Origin: Streptomonospora sp. PA3 | GTDB taxonomy: Bacteria > Actinomycetota > Actinomycetes > Streptosporangiales > Streptosporangiaceae | Direction: 5' to 3' | DNA: 64,000 nt | Assembly (NCBI RefSeq): GCF_009728995.1 | Contig: NZ_VTZW01000016.1 | Span: 206,421 to 270,420, forward strand | Shown: positions 32,822 to 40,887 of the stretch, one piece after another | Layout: every line of letters begins with the position of its first letter | Position numbering within the stretch: the first letter of the stretch is position 1 | Translations under genes and position numbers: made by a program | The notes under the pieces: generated by a model | What the model saw: only the letters and a program-made list of their open reading frames with translations | Databases searched by the model: none | Told to the model about the DNA's origin: nothing

Positions 32822-34126
32822 ATGCAGAAGCGACATTGATCCGCGCCCGAATCCCGGCTCGCCCGCAGGCTCTACGCCTACACGTTCCTGGAGGACCTCG
32901 TCCTCCTGTACCCGGTCTACGCGCTGCTGTTCGCCGACACCGGCCTCGGTCCCGCGCAGATCTCCTCGCTGTTCGTGCTGTGGTCGGCGACCGGGATCCT
33001 GCTGGAGGTCCCCTCCGGCGTGCTGGCCGACCTCTGCTCGCGCCGCGCCCTTGCGGCCCTGGGGCCGCTGCTGGGCGCGGCCGGCTTCGCGCTGTGCACC
33101 TTCGCGCCCGCCTACCCCGCCTTCGCCGCGGGTTTCGTGCTCTGGGGCGCCGGCTCGGCGATGCGCTCGGGCGCGCTGGAAGCGCTGGTCTACACCGAAC
33201 TCGTCCGCATCGGCGCCCGCCGCAGCCCGCGCGGCGGCCCCGCCGCCACCGCGCCGACGTCCGCCGAGGCGGGTGCGCCGCGCCGCGCCGCGTGGGTGTC
33301 GCAGACCTACACCCGCCTCATCGGGCGCTCCCGCGCCGCCGCCACCACGGGCGTGATGGCCGCCTCGGTCCTGGCGGTGCCCGTGCTCGCCTGGGGCGGC
33401 TACACAGCGGCCGGGACCGCGAGCGTACTGGCGGCCCTGCTGTGCGCGCTGGCCGGCCGGGCGCTGCCGACCGGAGGCGACCGCGAGCGCGGGGCCCGGC
33501 ACCGCGACCGGGCATCGGGCGGGCACGGCGGCGGCGCGATGCGTTCGCTGCGCACAGCCGCCGCCTCGGCGCTGGCGGTGGGCGGCGGCGCCCTGGCCGA
33601 GGTCCGCGGCTCCCGGTCCGCGCGCCGGGCCCTCCTGCTGCTCGCCGGGCTGATCGGCGTCTCCGGGGCCATGGACGAGTACGTCCCCCTCCTGGCGCGT
33701 TCGGCCGGGCTGGGCACACCCGCCGTCCCGCTGGCCCTGCTGGCGGTATCGGCCGGCGCCGTCGTCGGCGGCTGGCTCGCCGGGCGCCATACCCGGCTCT
33801 TGGCACCGGCGCTGGCGGTCGCCGCCGGCTGCATGGCCGCAGGCGCGCTCGCGGGCCGGCCCGCCGGTCTGCTGCTGCTGGCGGTGTCCCTCGGTGTGAC
33901 CGAGTGGGCGGGGGCGGCGGCCGAGGCCAGACTGCAGGACAGCGTGGGCGAGGACGCGCGGGCGACCGTCTCCTCGTTGGCCGGCTTGGGCACCGAGGCG
34001 GTGACCGTGCTGACCTTCGCGGCCTACGCGCTGGGATCGGTGTGGCTGGGGCCCGCGGCTCTGTTCGCCCTGGCCTCGCTCGCATTCCTGGCGGCGGCCG
34101 GGGCCCTGCGCCGCGGAAGGGGGTGA
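32822..34126 (+). pseudogene. MFS transporter with in-frame stop at codon 6
   Basis: The reading frame encodes a 12-helix major facilitator (first helix YTFLEDLVLLYPVYALLF; motif GVLADLCSRR after helix 2). It begins ATG CAG AAG CGA CAT TGA at 32822-32839, then continues in frame as SAPESRLARRLYAY. No ATG, GTG or TTG lies in frame between this TGA and helix 1, so the full protein cannot be made by ordinary initiation. The first usable starts (GTG 32969, ATG 32975) fall in the second helix. TAGCCT at 32809-32814 suits a leaderless start at the ATG of 32822. The gene may be a recent nonsense mutant, a sequencing error or a recoded gene. The rest of the frame is intact. Confidence 0.7.
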
Positions 34127-34239
34127 CCGCAACCGGACGGCGGGGGGTCGGGGCGGAATCGAACAGGGGCGGGGGATGCTGTTCAGGGCGCGGGGCAGTC
34201 GCCACGGCAGGCCCGAAGCGCACGGAGAGGAGAGCGTCC

Positions 34240-34989
34240 ATGCCCGAGGGGAACGAGCCGCCTTCCGACGGCGCCCACACCAGCGGAATCGAGCGGGTGC
34301 TGGTCGTCATGGCCCATCCCGACGACGTCGACTTCGGCTGCGCGGGGACGGTCGCGCTGTGGACCGGCGCCGGCGTGGAGGTCGTCTACCTGATGGTGAC
34401 CGACGGCGAGGCGGGCGGCGACGAGCGGACTCAGGACGGCGAGGCCATGGCCGAGCTGCGGCGCAGCGAGCAGCGCAAGGCGGCCGCGGCCGTGGGTGTG
34501 CACGACGTCCGCTTCCTGGGCTACCCGGACGGCCGGGTGCTGCCCACGCTGGAGCTGCGCCGCGACATCGCCCGGGTGATCCGCCTGGTCCGGCCCCAGC
34601 GCGTGGTCATCCCCAGCCCCGAACGGGACTGGGCGCACATCGCCCCCAGCCACCCCGATCACCTGGCCACCGGCGAAGCCGGGATCAACGCGGTCTACCC
34701 CGACGCCCGCAACCCCCACGCCCACCCGGAGCTGCTCACCGAGGAGGGACTGGAGCCCTGGAAGGTCCCCCAGGTGTGGCTGGTCCACGGCCCCTCGCCC
34801 GACCGGTTCTGCGACATCACCGACGTCTACGACCGCAAGCTGGCCGCGCTGTCCTGCCACGCCAGCCAGATCGGCGACGTCGAGGAGCTGGCCGGGATGC
34901 TGCGCCCCTGGCTCACCCAGAACGCGGCCGCGGGAGGGCTGCCCGAGGGCCGGCTGGCCGAGTCGTTCCGACACGTCGACACCCGTTAG
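34240..34989 (+). CDS. PIG-L/LmbE family zinc deacetylase
   Basis: A 249-residue enzyme with GGAGAGGAGAG before the ATG. The zinc motif AHPDDVDFGCAGTVA (about 26-40; His and Asp-Asp) and the downstream SHPDHLATGEA (about 128-138, third ligand His) are intact. TDGEAGG after strand 2 is typical of the actinobacterial branch. The family deacetylates GlcNAc-linked substrates, as in mycothiol or natural-product biosynthesis (MshB, BshB) or protein-independent detoxification. This member is shorter than MshB and its neighbours do not reveal the substrate. Confidence 0.9.
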   Translation: MPEGNEPPSDGAHTSGIERVLVVMAHPDDVDFGCAGTVALWTGAGVEVVYLMVTDGEAGGDERTQDGEAMAELRRSEQRKAAAAVGVHDVRFLGYPDGRVLPTLELRRDIARVIRLVRPQRVVIPSPERDWAHIAPSHPDHLATGEAGINAVYPDARNPHAHPELLTEEGLEPWKVPQVWLVHGPSPDRFCDITDVYDRKLAALSCHASQIGDVEELAGMLRPWLTQNAAAGGLPEGRLAESFRHVDTR

Positions 34990-35095
34990 CGGATGCCGGG
35001 CTCACACGGTAATGCTGGGGTAGCCCAATCCCTTGGGTAGCAGCAGGCGCGGGGCAATCGCCCCGGCTCGACACGACCACTCCAGGAGGACCGAC

Positions 35096-35632
35096 GTGGC
35101 ACAGCCGCCATCTCCCTACGAATTCCTGCCCGCCGTCCCGACGTTCAGCGTGACCAGCAGCGACGTCGCCGACGGGCAGACGCTGCCCGCAGCGCAGGTC
35201 AGCGGCATCATGGGCGCGGGAGGCGAGGACGTCTCGCCGCACCTGTCCTGGAGCGGCTTCCCTGAGGCCACCCGCAGCTTCGCCGTCACCTGCTTCGACC
35301 CCGACGCCCCCACGGCCAGCGGTTTCTGGCACTGGGTCGTCTGCGACATCCCCGCGAACGTCACCGAGCTGCCCGCCGGCGCCGGCGACGAGTCCGGCTC
35401 GGGCCTGCCCGCCCAAGCGCTGACTCTGCGCAACGACGCCGGCTCCCGCCGCTACATCGGTGCCGCACCCCCTGGGGGCCACGGGCCGCACCGATACATG
35501 TTCGCGGTGCACGCGGTGGACGTGGAGTCGCTGGGCATCGACGAGACCGCCTCGCCCGCCTTCCTCGGCTTCAACCTGTTCTTCCACGCGATCGGGCGCG
35601 CCGTCATCACGCCCGTCTACGAGCAGAAGTAG
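35096..35632 (+). CDS. YbhB/YbcL (PEBP) family protein
   Basis: A 178-residue Raf-kinase-inhibitor-like protein starting [20 protein letters not shown] lies just upstream of the GTG. The phospholipid-binding-protein signature is visible: [19 protein letters not shown] then [16 protein letters not shown] (about 40-83), and [13 protein letters not shown] (about 128-140). The ligand-binding His and Asp-Pro-Asp positions are kept. The function of bacterial PEBPs is poorly known; they bind small anions or lipids. A longer in-frame start upstream has no ribosome binding site. A very strong hairpin follows the stop. Confidence 0.9.
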   Translation: MAQPPSPYEFLPAVPTFSVTSSDVADGQTLPAAQVSGIMGAGGEDVSPHLSWSGFPEATRSFAVTCFDPDAPTASGFWHWVVCDIPANVTELPAGAGDESGSGLPAQALTLRNDAGSRRYIGAAPPGGHGPHRYMFAVHAVDVESLGIDETASPAFLGFNLFFHAIGRAVITPVYEQK

Positions 35633-35641
35633 GCGAGGCGA

Positions 35642-35681
35642 AGGCGGCGGAAGCCGGGCGCGCGCCCGGCTTCCGCCGCCT
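35642..35681. terminator. Perfect 20-bp-arm palindrome after the PEBP gene
   Basis: Every base from 35642 to 35681 pairs with its mirror about the centre 35661/35662, an exceptionally long perfect palindrome 10 bp after the PEBP stop. As RNA it would form a very stable hairpin and most likely ends the upstream transcript before the HAD gene at 35750. Confidence 0.75.
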
Positions 35682-35749
35682 CGGCGGCGCTCCGGCTGGC
35701 ATAGCATGCGTGCGAACCGCGAGGACGCACACCTGGGAGGGGGCCAGGC

Positions 35750-36391
35750 ATGGGAACCGCAAGCCCGGACATCGACGCCGTGGTGTTCGACTTCGGTGCA
35801 GTCATCTCCCGCACGCCCCCGCCCGAGGACAGGGCGCGGATCGAGGCGCTGGCCGGTGTGCCGGCCGAGGACCTGTGGGCGGCCTACTGGAGCGAGCGCC
35901 GGGCCTATGACCGCGGAATCGGCGCAGCGGAGTACTGGGGCCGCATCGCCCGGCGGGTGGGCGCCGATTGGAGCACCGCCACGCTGCACGGGCTGTGGGC
36001 GCTGGACGTGGGCTCCTGGCTGCACGTCCGCGAGGACACCACCCGCATCCTGGACCTGCTGGCCGAGCGCGGGGTGCGCACGGCGCTGCTGTCCAACGCG
36101 CCCCTGGACATCGCCGGCGCGCTGCGCCGCTCGCCGGTGACGGCGGGCTTCGAGGCGCTGTTCTTCAGCTGCGACCTGGGCGTGTGCAAGCCCGAGTCCG
36201 GCATCTACGAGCACGTGCTGGGCGCGCTGGGCACCGCACCGGAGCGCACCGCCTTCGTCGACGACCGCGAGGAGAACGTGCTCGCGGCCAAGCGCCTGGG
36301 CATCGTCGCCCACCACTTCTCGGGCGACGGCGACCTGGAGCCCTTCCTGGCCGGCCACGGCCTCATCGGCGCCCGACCCGCCGCCGGCTAG
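35750..36391 (+). CDS. HAD-superfamily hydrolase (HAD-IA, phosphatase-like)
   Basis: A 213-residue enzyme starting MGTASPDIDAVVFDFGAV; GGGAGGGGGCC precedes the ATG. Motif I VFDFGAVIS supplies the nucleophile Asp; the second Asp is Gly, as is common in the FDFGGV branch. Motif II is LLSNAP, motif III Lys CKPESGIYEHVLGALG and motif IV FVDDREENVLAAKRLG. It is probably a small-molecule phosphatase. The next genes are an ATP-grasp ligase and an inositol-phosphatase-like enzyme, which may share a pathway, but 290 bp with repeats lie between. The stop codon overlaps the first repeat. Confidence 0.9.
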   Translation: MGTASPDIDAVVFDFGAVISRTPPPEDRARIEALAGVPAEDLWAAYWSERRAYDRGIGAAEYWGRIARRVGADWSTATLHGLWALDVGSWLHVREDTTRILDLLAERGVRTALLSNAPLDIAGALRRSPVTAGFEALFFSCDLGVCKPESGIYEHVLGALGTAPERTAFVDDREENVLAAKRLGIVAHHFSGDGDLEPFLAGHGLIGARPAAG

Positions 36392-36402
36392 GCCGTGTTT
36401 GG
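36389..36402. repeat. Direct repeat copy 1 (TAGGCCGTGTTTGG)
   Basis: This 14-mer overlaps the HAD stop codon and is followed by TGGATCACT. An identical copy lies at 36564-36577, preceded by GGATCACT (36555-36562). The two copies bracket about 160 bp of non-coding DNA and could be the edges of a MITE-like insertion or of a decayed insertion sequence. Confidence 0.5.
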
Positions 36403-36563
36403 TGGATCACTGTCCTACTGCGCGGCTGCGCCTAGTGCGACACGCCGCGGGCGCGTCCGGTCCCCCTGCGCTGCGGCGCCGTTCGGTTGTCCGGGGAACC
36501 GGAACCGGCCACCAGCGGTTCGGGAGCGGGTCGGCGGTCTAGGCTCGGTGCGACGGATCACTT
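36403..36563. other. Non-coding interval bracketed by direct repeats
   Basis: About 160 bp between the two repeat copies, with no supported frame. The composition is patchy, with runs such as TTCGGTTGTCCGG. This interval plus the repeats accounts for most of the 290-bp gap before the ATP-grasp gene. The remaining part (36578-36681) carries the GGAAAGG ribosome binding site of that gene. Confidence 0.35.
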
Positions 36564-36577
36564 TAGGCCGTGTTTGG
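36564..36577. repeat. Direct repeat copy 2 (TAGGCCGTGTTTGG)
   Basis: Identical to the copy at 36389-36402, with GGATCACT placed before it rather than after it. See copy 1. Confidence 0.5.
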
Positions 36578-36681
36578 GGGGTCCGTCCCGCCGCGGGCGC
36601 GGTGCGGCCGGGCCGCACCCCGCGCCCCAGCAGTCCCGAGCCGATAGCGCCAACGCCCGACCGCAACGGAAAGGTCCATCG

Positions 36682-37716
36682 GTGTCCGCTGCACAAGAGC
36701 CCCGCATGCCCACCGTCGTCGTCACCACCGCAGGCGCTCCCCAGACCCCCGGAACCATCCAGCACCTCCAGCGGCAGGGCTACCGCGTTGTGGCCACCGA
36801 CATCGACCCCGCGGCCCCCGGCCTGTACCTGGCCGACCAGGGCTACCTCGTGCCGGCCGGCGGCGGCGACTCCTTCCTGCCCGAGATCCGCGGCATCTGC
36901 CTCAAGGAGGGCGCCGCCGCCCTGGTCCCGCTGGTCGACGAGGAGCTGGTGGCGGTCTCCCGGCTCGCCGACGACGGTATAGCGGTCGTGCTGCCGCGAC
37001 CGGGGTTCGTGGCGGACTGCCTGGACAAGTACACCCTGATGCGCCGCCTCGCCGACGCGGGGCTGCCCGTGCCGCGCACCCGGCTGGCCGCGGAGTGGAC
37101 CGGGCCGCCCGATCAGCCCCTCATCGTGAAGCCGCGTTCGGGGCGCGGCAGCCGGGGCGTCGTGCGCCTGGGAGCCGCGCACGGGCTGGGCGCGCTGCTG
37201 GCGGAGTCGGACCGCCCCGCCGCCGACCTCATCGCCCAGGAGGAGGTCGCGGGCACCGAGTTCACCGTCTCGGTGGTGGCCTGGCGCGACGGCGCGGTGC
37301 AGGCGGTGGTGCCCAAGGAGGTCGTCCTCAAGCGCGGCGTCACCAAGTACGCCGTGACGCGCCGCCACGCGCGCATCGCCGAGGTCTGCCGCGCTGTCCA
37401 GCAGGAACTGCGCGCCGACGGCCCGTTCAACGTCCAGCTCGCCCTGGACGCCGACGGCGAGCCGCGCATCTTCGAGATCAACCCGCGCTTCTCCTCCACG
37501 TCGCCGCTGACGCTGGCCGCCGGCGTCGACGAGGTCGGCGGGCTGCTGCGTCAGGCCACCGCCGGCGGGCCGCACCTGGCCGACGACTGGCGCGAAGGCG
37601 TGGTCATGGTGCGCAGGTGGGCCGACGAGTTCGTCGACGAGGGGCGCTTCACCGCCTCCGGCCTCAGCCCGGCCACGGCCGCCCCGATCGAGCCGGCCGT
37701 GGGCGTCGGCCCGTGA
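36682..37716 (+). CDS. ATP-grasp ligase (carbamoyl-phosphate-synthase-like)
   Basis: A 344-residue enzyme starting VSAAQEPRMPTVVVTTAG; GGAAAGG is seven bases before the GTG, and an ATG at 36706 is an alternative. The N-terminal Rossmann-like part has GYRVVATDIDPAAPGLYLAD. The ATP-grasp domain includes DKYTLMRRLADAGLPVPRT, PLIVKPRSGRGSRGV, QEEVAGTEFTVSVV and the metal-binding EINPRFSSTSPLTLAAGVD. Such stand-alone proteins ligate an acid to an amine or activate a carboxylate. It is translationally coupled (GTGA) to a phosphatase, suggesting that the two act on one metabolite. The substrate is unknown. Confidence 0.9.
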   Translation: MSAAQEPRMPTVVVTTAGAPQTPGTIQHLQRQGYRVVATDIDPAAPGLYLADQGYLVPAGGGDSFLPEIRGICLKEGAAALVPLVDEELVAVSRLADDGIAVVLPRPGFVADCLDKYTLMRRLADAGLPVPRTRLAAEWTGPPDQPLIVKPRSGRGSRGVVRLGAAHGLGALLAESDRPAADLIAQEEVAGTEFTVSVVAWRDGAVQAVVPKEVVLKRGVTKYAVTRRHARIAEVCRAVQQELRADGPFNVQLALDADGEPRIFEINPRFSSTSPLTLAAGVDEVGGLLRQATAGGPHLADDWREGVVMVRRWADEFVDEGRFTASGLSPATAAPIEPAVGVGP

Positions 37717-38639
37717 CCGGCGCACCGCGCGCACGGGCCGACGCGGCGACCGCCGCCCTGCTGGCCGGCGCCGAGCGCGCCGTCCGCGAGGTCGGGGCGC
37801 TGCTGCGCCGCCGGCGCGCCGACCCCGCCGCATCCGCGGGCGTCTGGGAGGGCGACCAGTTCAAGGCCCGCGCCGATGCGATGGCGCACGAGGAGCTGAG
37901 CACGCGGCTGGCCCGCATCGAGCCGGGCGTGCCCGTGCTCAGCGAGGAGGACCCGGCCGGACGCGGCGGGCGGCGGCCGCGGCGCTACTGGCTGATCGAC
38001 CCGATCGACGGCACCGCCAGCTACGCCCACGGGTTCGCCGGCTACGTCACCCAGGCCGCGCTCGTCGCCGACGCCCGGCCCGTGGTCGCCGCCGTCTGCG
38101 TGCCCGAGGCCGGCCGCTGCTACACGGCCGCGCGCGGCCTGGGCGCGGCCGCCGGCGGCGCGCGCCTGCGGGTGGCGCCGCCGGCGTCGGGCGCCGGGGT
38201 GCTCACCGACAACACCCCTGAGCCGCGCGGCATCGCCCGGGCCGTCTACGAGCGCTTCGGCTGCCGCGGCTACCTGGAGTCGGGCAGCATCGGGCTCAAG
38301 CTGTGCCGCATCGCCGACGGGGGCGCTCACCTGTTCGTCAAGGACGTCGCGGTGCGCGACTGGGACGTGGCGGCGCCCGCGCTGGTGCTGGAGGAGGCCG
38401 GCGGCGCGCTGGTGCGCCTGGACGGCAGCGGCTTCGACTACACCGGCGGCTTCGAGGGCACCGGTGTCATCGGCGCGGCCGACGCGGCAACCTGCGCCGC
38501 CGTCGCCGCGTGGCACCGCGGGCGCGCCGCGCATGCGACTCAGGAGGGAGGCGCGGCGCGGGAAAACGGGACGAAAGGGGGATCCCCGGCCGGGTCCGCC
38601 GCGTCTAAGCTGGAAACACCTGCTCGGGAGGGGGCGTGA
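37713..38639 (+). CDS. Inositol-monophosphatase/CysQ-like phosphatase
   Basis: A 308-residue enzyme of the lithium-sensitive phosphatase superfamily. Metal ligands are seen in LSEEDPAG (about 74-81), the central motif WLIDPIDGTASYAHG (about 91-105) and the C-terminal VRDWDVAAPALVLEEAGG (about 215-232). It may dephosphorylate inositol phosphates, histidinol phosphate or 3'-phosphoadenosine 5'-phosphate; the sequence does not decide. Its GTG overlaps the ATP-grasp stop, and a DUF1707 gene starts four bases after its own stop, so it sits inside an operon. The C-terminal 40 residues are low complexity. Confidence 0.9.
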   Translation: MTGAPRARADAATAALLAGAERAVREVGALLRRRRADPAASAGVWEGDQFKARADAMAHEELSTRLARIEPGVPVLSEEDPAGRGGRRPRRYWLIDPIDGTASYAHGFAGYVTQAALVADARPVVAAVCVPEAGRCYTAARGLGAAAGGARLRVAPPASGAGVLTDNTPEPRGIARAVYERFGCRGYLESGSIGLKLCRIADGGAHLFVKDVAVRDWDVAAPALVLEEAGGALVRLDGSGFDYTGGFEGTGVIGAADAATCAAVAAWHRGRAAHATQEGGAARENGTKGGSPAGSAASKLETPAREGA

Positions 38640-38642
38640 CAG

Positions 38643-39071
38643 TTGAGCGCAGATCTCACACCACGCGGTGACCTCCGTGCCTCGGACGCCGATCGCGACG
38701 CCGTCGCACGCCGACTCGCCACCGCGCTCTCGGAAGGGCGGCTGGACCTCCAGGAGTACCAGGGCCGGCTCGACTCCGCGATGGGCGCCGTCACGGTGGG
38801 CGAACTCGCGCCGCTGACGGCGGACATCCCCGACCCGGACGCACCCGCCGACGGCCCCGTCGACCTCGCCGACACCGGCAAGCGCCACGCCCCGCCGGCG
38901 AGGCGGCGCAGCGACGGGTGGCGCACCTGGGCGGGCGCAGCGGTGGTCATGATCGGCATCTGGCTGTTCACCAGCATCGCCTCGGCCGACTTCCAGCCGT
39001 TCTGGCCGCTGCTTCCGCTGGGGATCTGGGCGGCGGTGCTCGCGTCCTCGTCGGGCGGCTGCCGCCGCTGA
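38643..39071 (+). CDS. DUF1707/2TM-domain protein, copy 1
   Basis: A 142-residue protein starting at TTG (GGAGGGGG upstream) directly after the phosphatase stop. The N-terminal DUF1707 motif LRASDADRDAVARRLATALS (about 10-29) is followed by EGRLDLQEYQGRLDSAM and a linker. Two membrane helices (about 95-135) contain WRTWAGAAVVMIGIWLFTS and FWPLLPLGIWAAVL. DUF1707 proteins are small actinobacterial membrane-associated proteins; some are implicated in cell-envelope or developmental control. It is the first of three tandem paralogues. Confidence 0.85.
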   Translation: MSADLTPRGDLRASDADRDAVARRLATALSEGRLDLQEYQGRLDSAMGAVTVGELAPLTADIPDPDAPADGPVDLADTGKRHAPPARRRSDGWRTWAGAAVVMIGIWLFTSIASADFQPFWPLLPLGIWAAVLASSSGGCRR

Positions 39072-39193
39072 TACCCGGGGGCTTGGGCCCGCCGGCGCAT
39101 CGCCCTGCCCCCTGCCGGGCGCTAAGCCGCTTTTCTCCGGCGCGTGCGCGGCGTATCGTGAAAGTCCCATCATCGTGCGGCAGGGGGTGGGCA

Positions 39194-39652
39194 TTGGACG
39201 ACGAACGCGTCCCGGAAAGCCGGATGCGCGCTTCGGACGCCGACCGCGATGCCTGCGCCGAACGTCTCGCCACCGCGCTCCAAGAAGGCCGACTCGACCT
39301 CGCCGAGTACGAACGCCGGTTGGACGAGGCGATGAGCGCCGTGGTCATCGGGCAGCTGCGGACGCTGACCGCGGACCTTCCGGAGCCTCCACCGCCGGCC
39401 GAACGCGACGTCGGCGAGCCCGCGGCCGTGGGCGCCGGCCGCGCCGCCCTGGTATCGCCGTGGAAAGACTGGGTAGACGAGTGGCGATGGTGGCTCGGCG
39501 GCGCCGTCATCATGACCGCTATCTGGGGCGTCACCAGCATCATGGGCGGCGACCTGGTGCCGTACTGGCCCCTGGTGCCGCTGGGGATCTGGGCCGCGAT
39601 CCTGGTCGCCGCCGCCATCTGGCCCGACGAAAGCTCCGGGTCACGCAGATGA
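39194..39652 (+). CDS. DUF1707/2TM-domain protein, copy 2
   Basis: A 152-residue paralogue. I start it at TTG 39194 because LDDERVPESRMRASDADRDA aligns end to end with MDDQQLPPDQMRAADSDRDA of copy 3; ATG 39224 is the alternative. DUF1707 covers about residues 11-60, followed by an acidic Pro-rich linker. Two helices contain GGAVIMTAIWGVTSIMGG and YWPLVPLGIWAAILVAA. It shares with copy 3 the phrase IWGVTSI, so these two are the closest pair. The final residues are acidic then basic (DESSGSRR). Confidence 0.8.
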   Translation: MDDERVPESRMRASDADRDACAERLATALQEGRLDLAEYERRLDEAMSAVVIGQLRTLTADLPEPPPPAERDVGEPAAVGAGRAALVSPWKDWVDEWRWWLGGAVIMTAIWGVTSIMGGDLVPYWPLVPLGIWAAILVAAAIWPDESSGSRR

Positions 39653-39685
39653 GCGTCACCACTCCGGGTGGAGGGATCGACGAGC

Positions 39686-40132
39686 ATGGACGATCAACAG
39701 TTGCCCCCCGACCAGATGCGGGCAGCCGATTCCGACCGCGATGCCTGCGCCGAACGCCTGGCCATCGCTCTGAAGGAAGGGCGACTGGACCTCGAGGAGT
39801 ACCAGGACCGCCTTAACACCGCCATGCGCGCCAAGACCATGGGAGAGCTGTGGCCGCTCACCCGCGACCTCCCGGAGCCGCCCGCGGTCCCCGAGCCGGC
39901 CGAGCTTCCCGCGCACAGCGGCAGGCACGGCAGCCCGGAGTGGCGCGAGCGGCTGGAGCCCTGGAGGGGGCTGGCCGCGATGTCGGTGATCCTGATCGGG
40001 ATCTGGGGCGTCACCAGCATCATCGCCACCGAGCCGCTGCTGTTCTGGCCCATGATCCCCATCGGGTTCATGTTCCTGTTCACCCTGGCCGGCGCGATCG
40101 CCGGCAACCCCGGCGAACGGCACCGTGACTGA
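39686..40132 (+). CDS. DUF1707/2TM-domain protein, copy 3
   Basis: A 148-residue paralogue starting MDDQQLPPDQMRAADSDRDA, 33 bp after copy 2. DUF1707 covers about residues 11-58 (CAERLAIALKEGRLDLEEYQ). Two helices follow (about 98-135) with LAAMSVILIGIWGVTSIIAT and FWPMIPIGFMFLFTLAG. Charged residues after the last helix suggest a cytoplasmic tail. All three copies are probably co-transcribed and may form a hetero-oligomer. Confidence 0.85.
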   Translation: MDDQQLPPDQMRAADSDRDACAERLAIALKEGRLDLEEYQDRLNTAMRAKTMGELWPLTRDLPEPPAVPEPAELPAHSGRHGSPEWRERLEPWRGLAAMSVILIGIWGVTSIIATEPLLFWPMIPIGFMFLFTLAGAIAGNPGERHRD

Positions 40133-40170
40133 CGCCGACGCCGATGCCCGGGCCGTATCCCGGCGCCGGC

Positions 40171-40668
40171 TCAGCCCGCCGCGTGCAGCCAGCGCACAGG
40201 GGCGCCGTCGCCCGCGTAGCGGAACGGCTCCAGCTCCTCGTCCCACACCCGGCCGGTGAGCCGGTCGAGCTCGGCGTGGAGGTCGACGCCCTCTTGAGCC
40301 TGGGCGCGCTCCATGGCGTTGCGCAGGCGGGACTCGGAGATCATCACCTCGCCCGCGGCGCTGGTGACGGCGGTGAAGATGCCCAAGGTAGGCGTGTAGC
40401 TGTACCGGACGCCGTCACAGCCGGGAGTGGCCTCCTCGGTGACCTCGTAGCGCAGCTTCTGCCAACCGTTGAGTGCCGATGCGATGGCACCCGAGGTGCC
40501 CGGAGCCCCCTGCCAGTTCAGCTCGGCGCGGTGAGCGCCGGGAGCCGCGGGTTGGGCACTCCAGTCGAGTTTCACAGGCACGCCAACCACACCCGCGACC
40601 GCCCACTCGACGTGTGGGCACAGCGCCGCAGGCGCGGAGTGGACGTACAAGACGCCACGTGCGGACAC
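40171..40668 (-). CDS. DUF3145 family protein
   Basis: A 165-residue conserved actinobacterial protein starting VSARGVLYVHSAPAALCPHVE. The GTG is preceded by AGGAGG. The family hallmarks are the N-terminal GVLYVHSAP, ALCPHVEWAVAGVVG and the C-terminal WDEELEPFRYAGDGAPVRWLHAAG. No enzymatic motif is visible. It is found as a single-copy gene in most actinobacteria, with unknown function, which supports a chromosomal rather than mobile setting here. It converges on the DUF1707 operon with a 38-bp gap. Confidence 0.9.
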   Translation of the reverse strand: MSARGVLYVHSAPAALCPHVEWAVAGVVGVPVKLDWSAQPAAPGAHRAELNWQGAPGTSGAIASALNGWQKLRYEVTEEATPGCDGVRYSYTPTLGIFTAVTSAAGEVMISESRLRNAMERAQAQEGVDLHAELDRLTGRVWDEELEPFRYAGDGAPVRWLHAAG

Positions 40669-40887
40669 CGAACCTCCTGATACGAACGAGTGCGCTTCCC
40701 CGACGCCCTCGTACCCGAAGAGGAGCTGTCCGTCCTGGATTTTCCTGCCACCCTATTGTGCCCCATCGGCACCATCGGCACCAGGTCCACCATGATCGGA
40801 TCCGGTGTTTCCCCCGCTTCCCCTCAGACGAGCGGCTACTGTTGCCGTGCGCGCGAGGCGGGAGCTGAGAGTCTACTGGGGGTGCAG
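40669..40887. promoter_or_regulatory. Divergent region between DUF3145 and the sigma factor
   Basis: A 219-bp gap holding both promoters. It contains the tandem repeat CATCGGCAC (40764-40772 and 40773-40781) and a TATTGT hexamer at 40754-40759, less GC-rich than its surroundings. The repeat could be a regulator site for the sigma-factor gene or chance; there is no further copy nearby. Confidence 0.35.

Noticed and set aside
34996-35040. Direct repeat GGGTAGC upstream of the PEBP gene as an operator
   Set aside because: Only two 7-base copies with an imperfect dyad between them; too weak to support without another occurrence.
18084-38639. A natural-product biosynthetic cluster (methyltransferase, exporters, deacetylase, ATP-grasp, hydrolase)
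   Set aside because: The genes are in separate transcripts with different orientations, and there is no core synthase, precursor peptide or cyclase.
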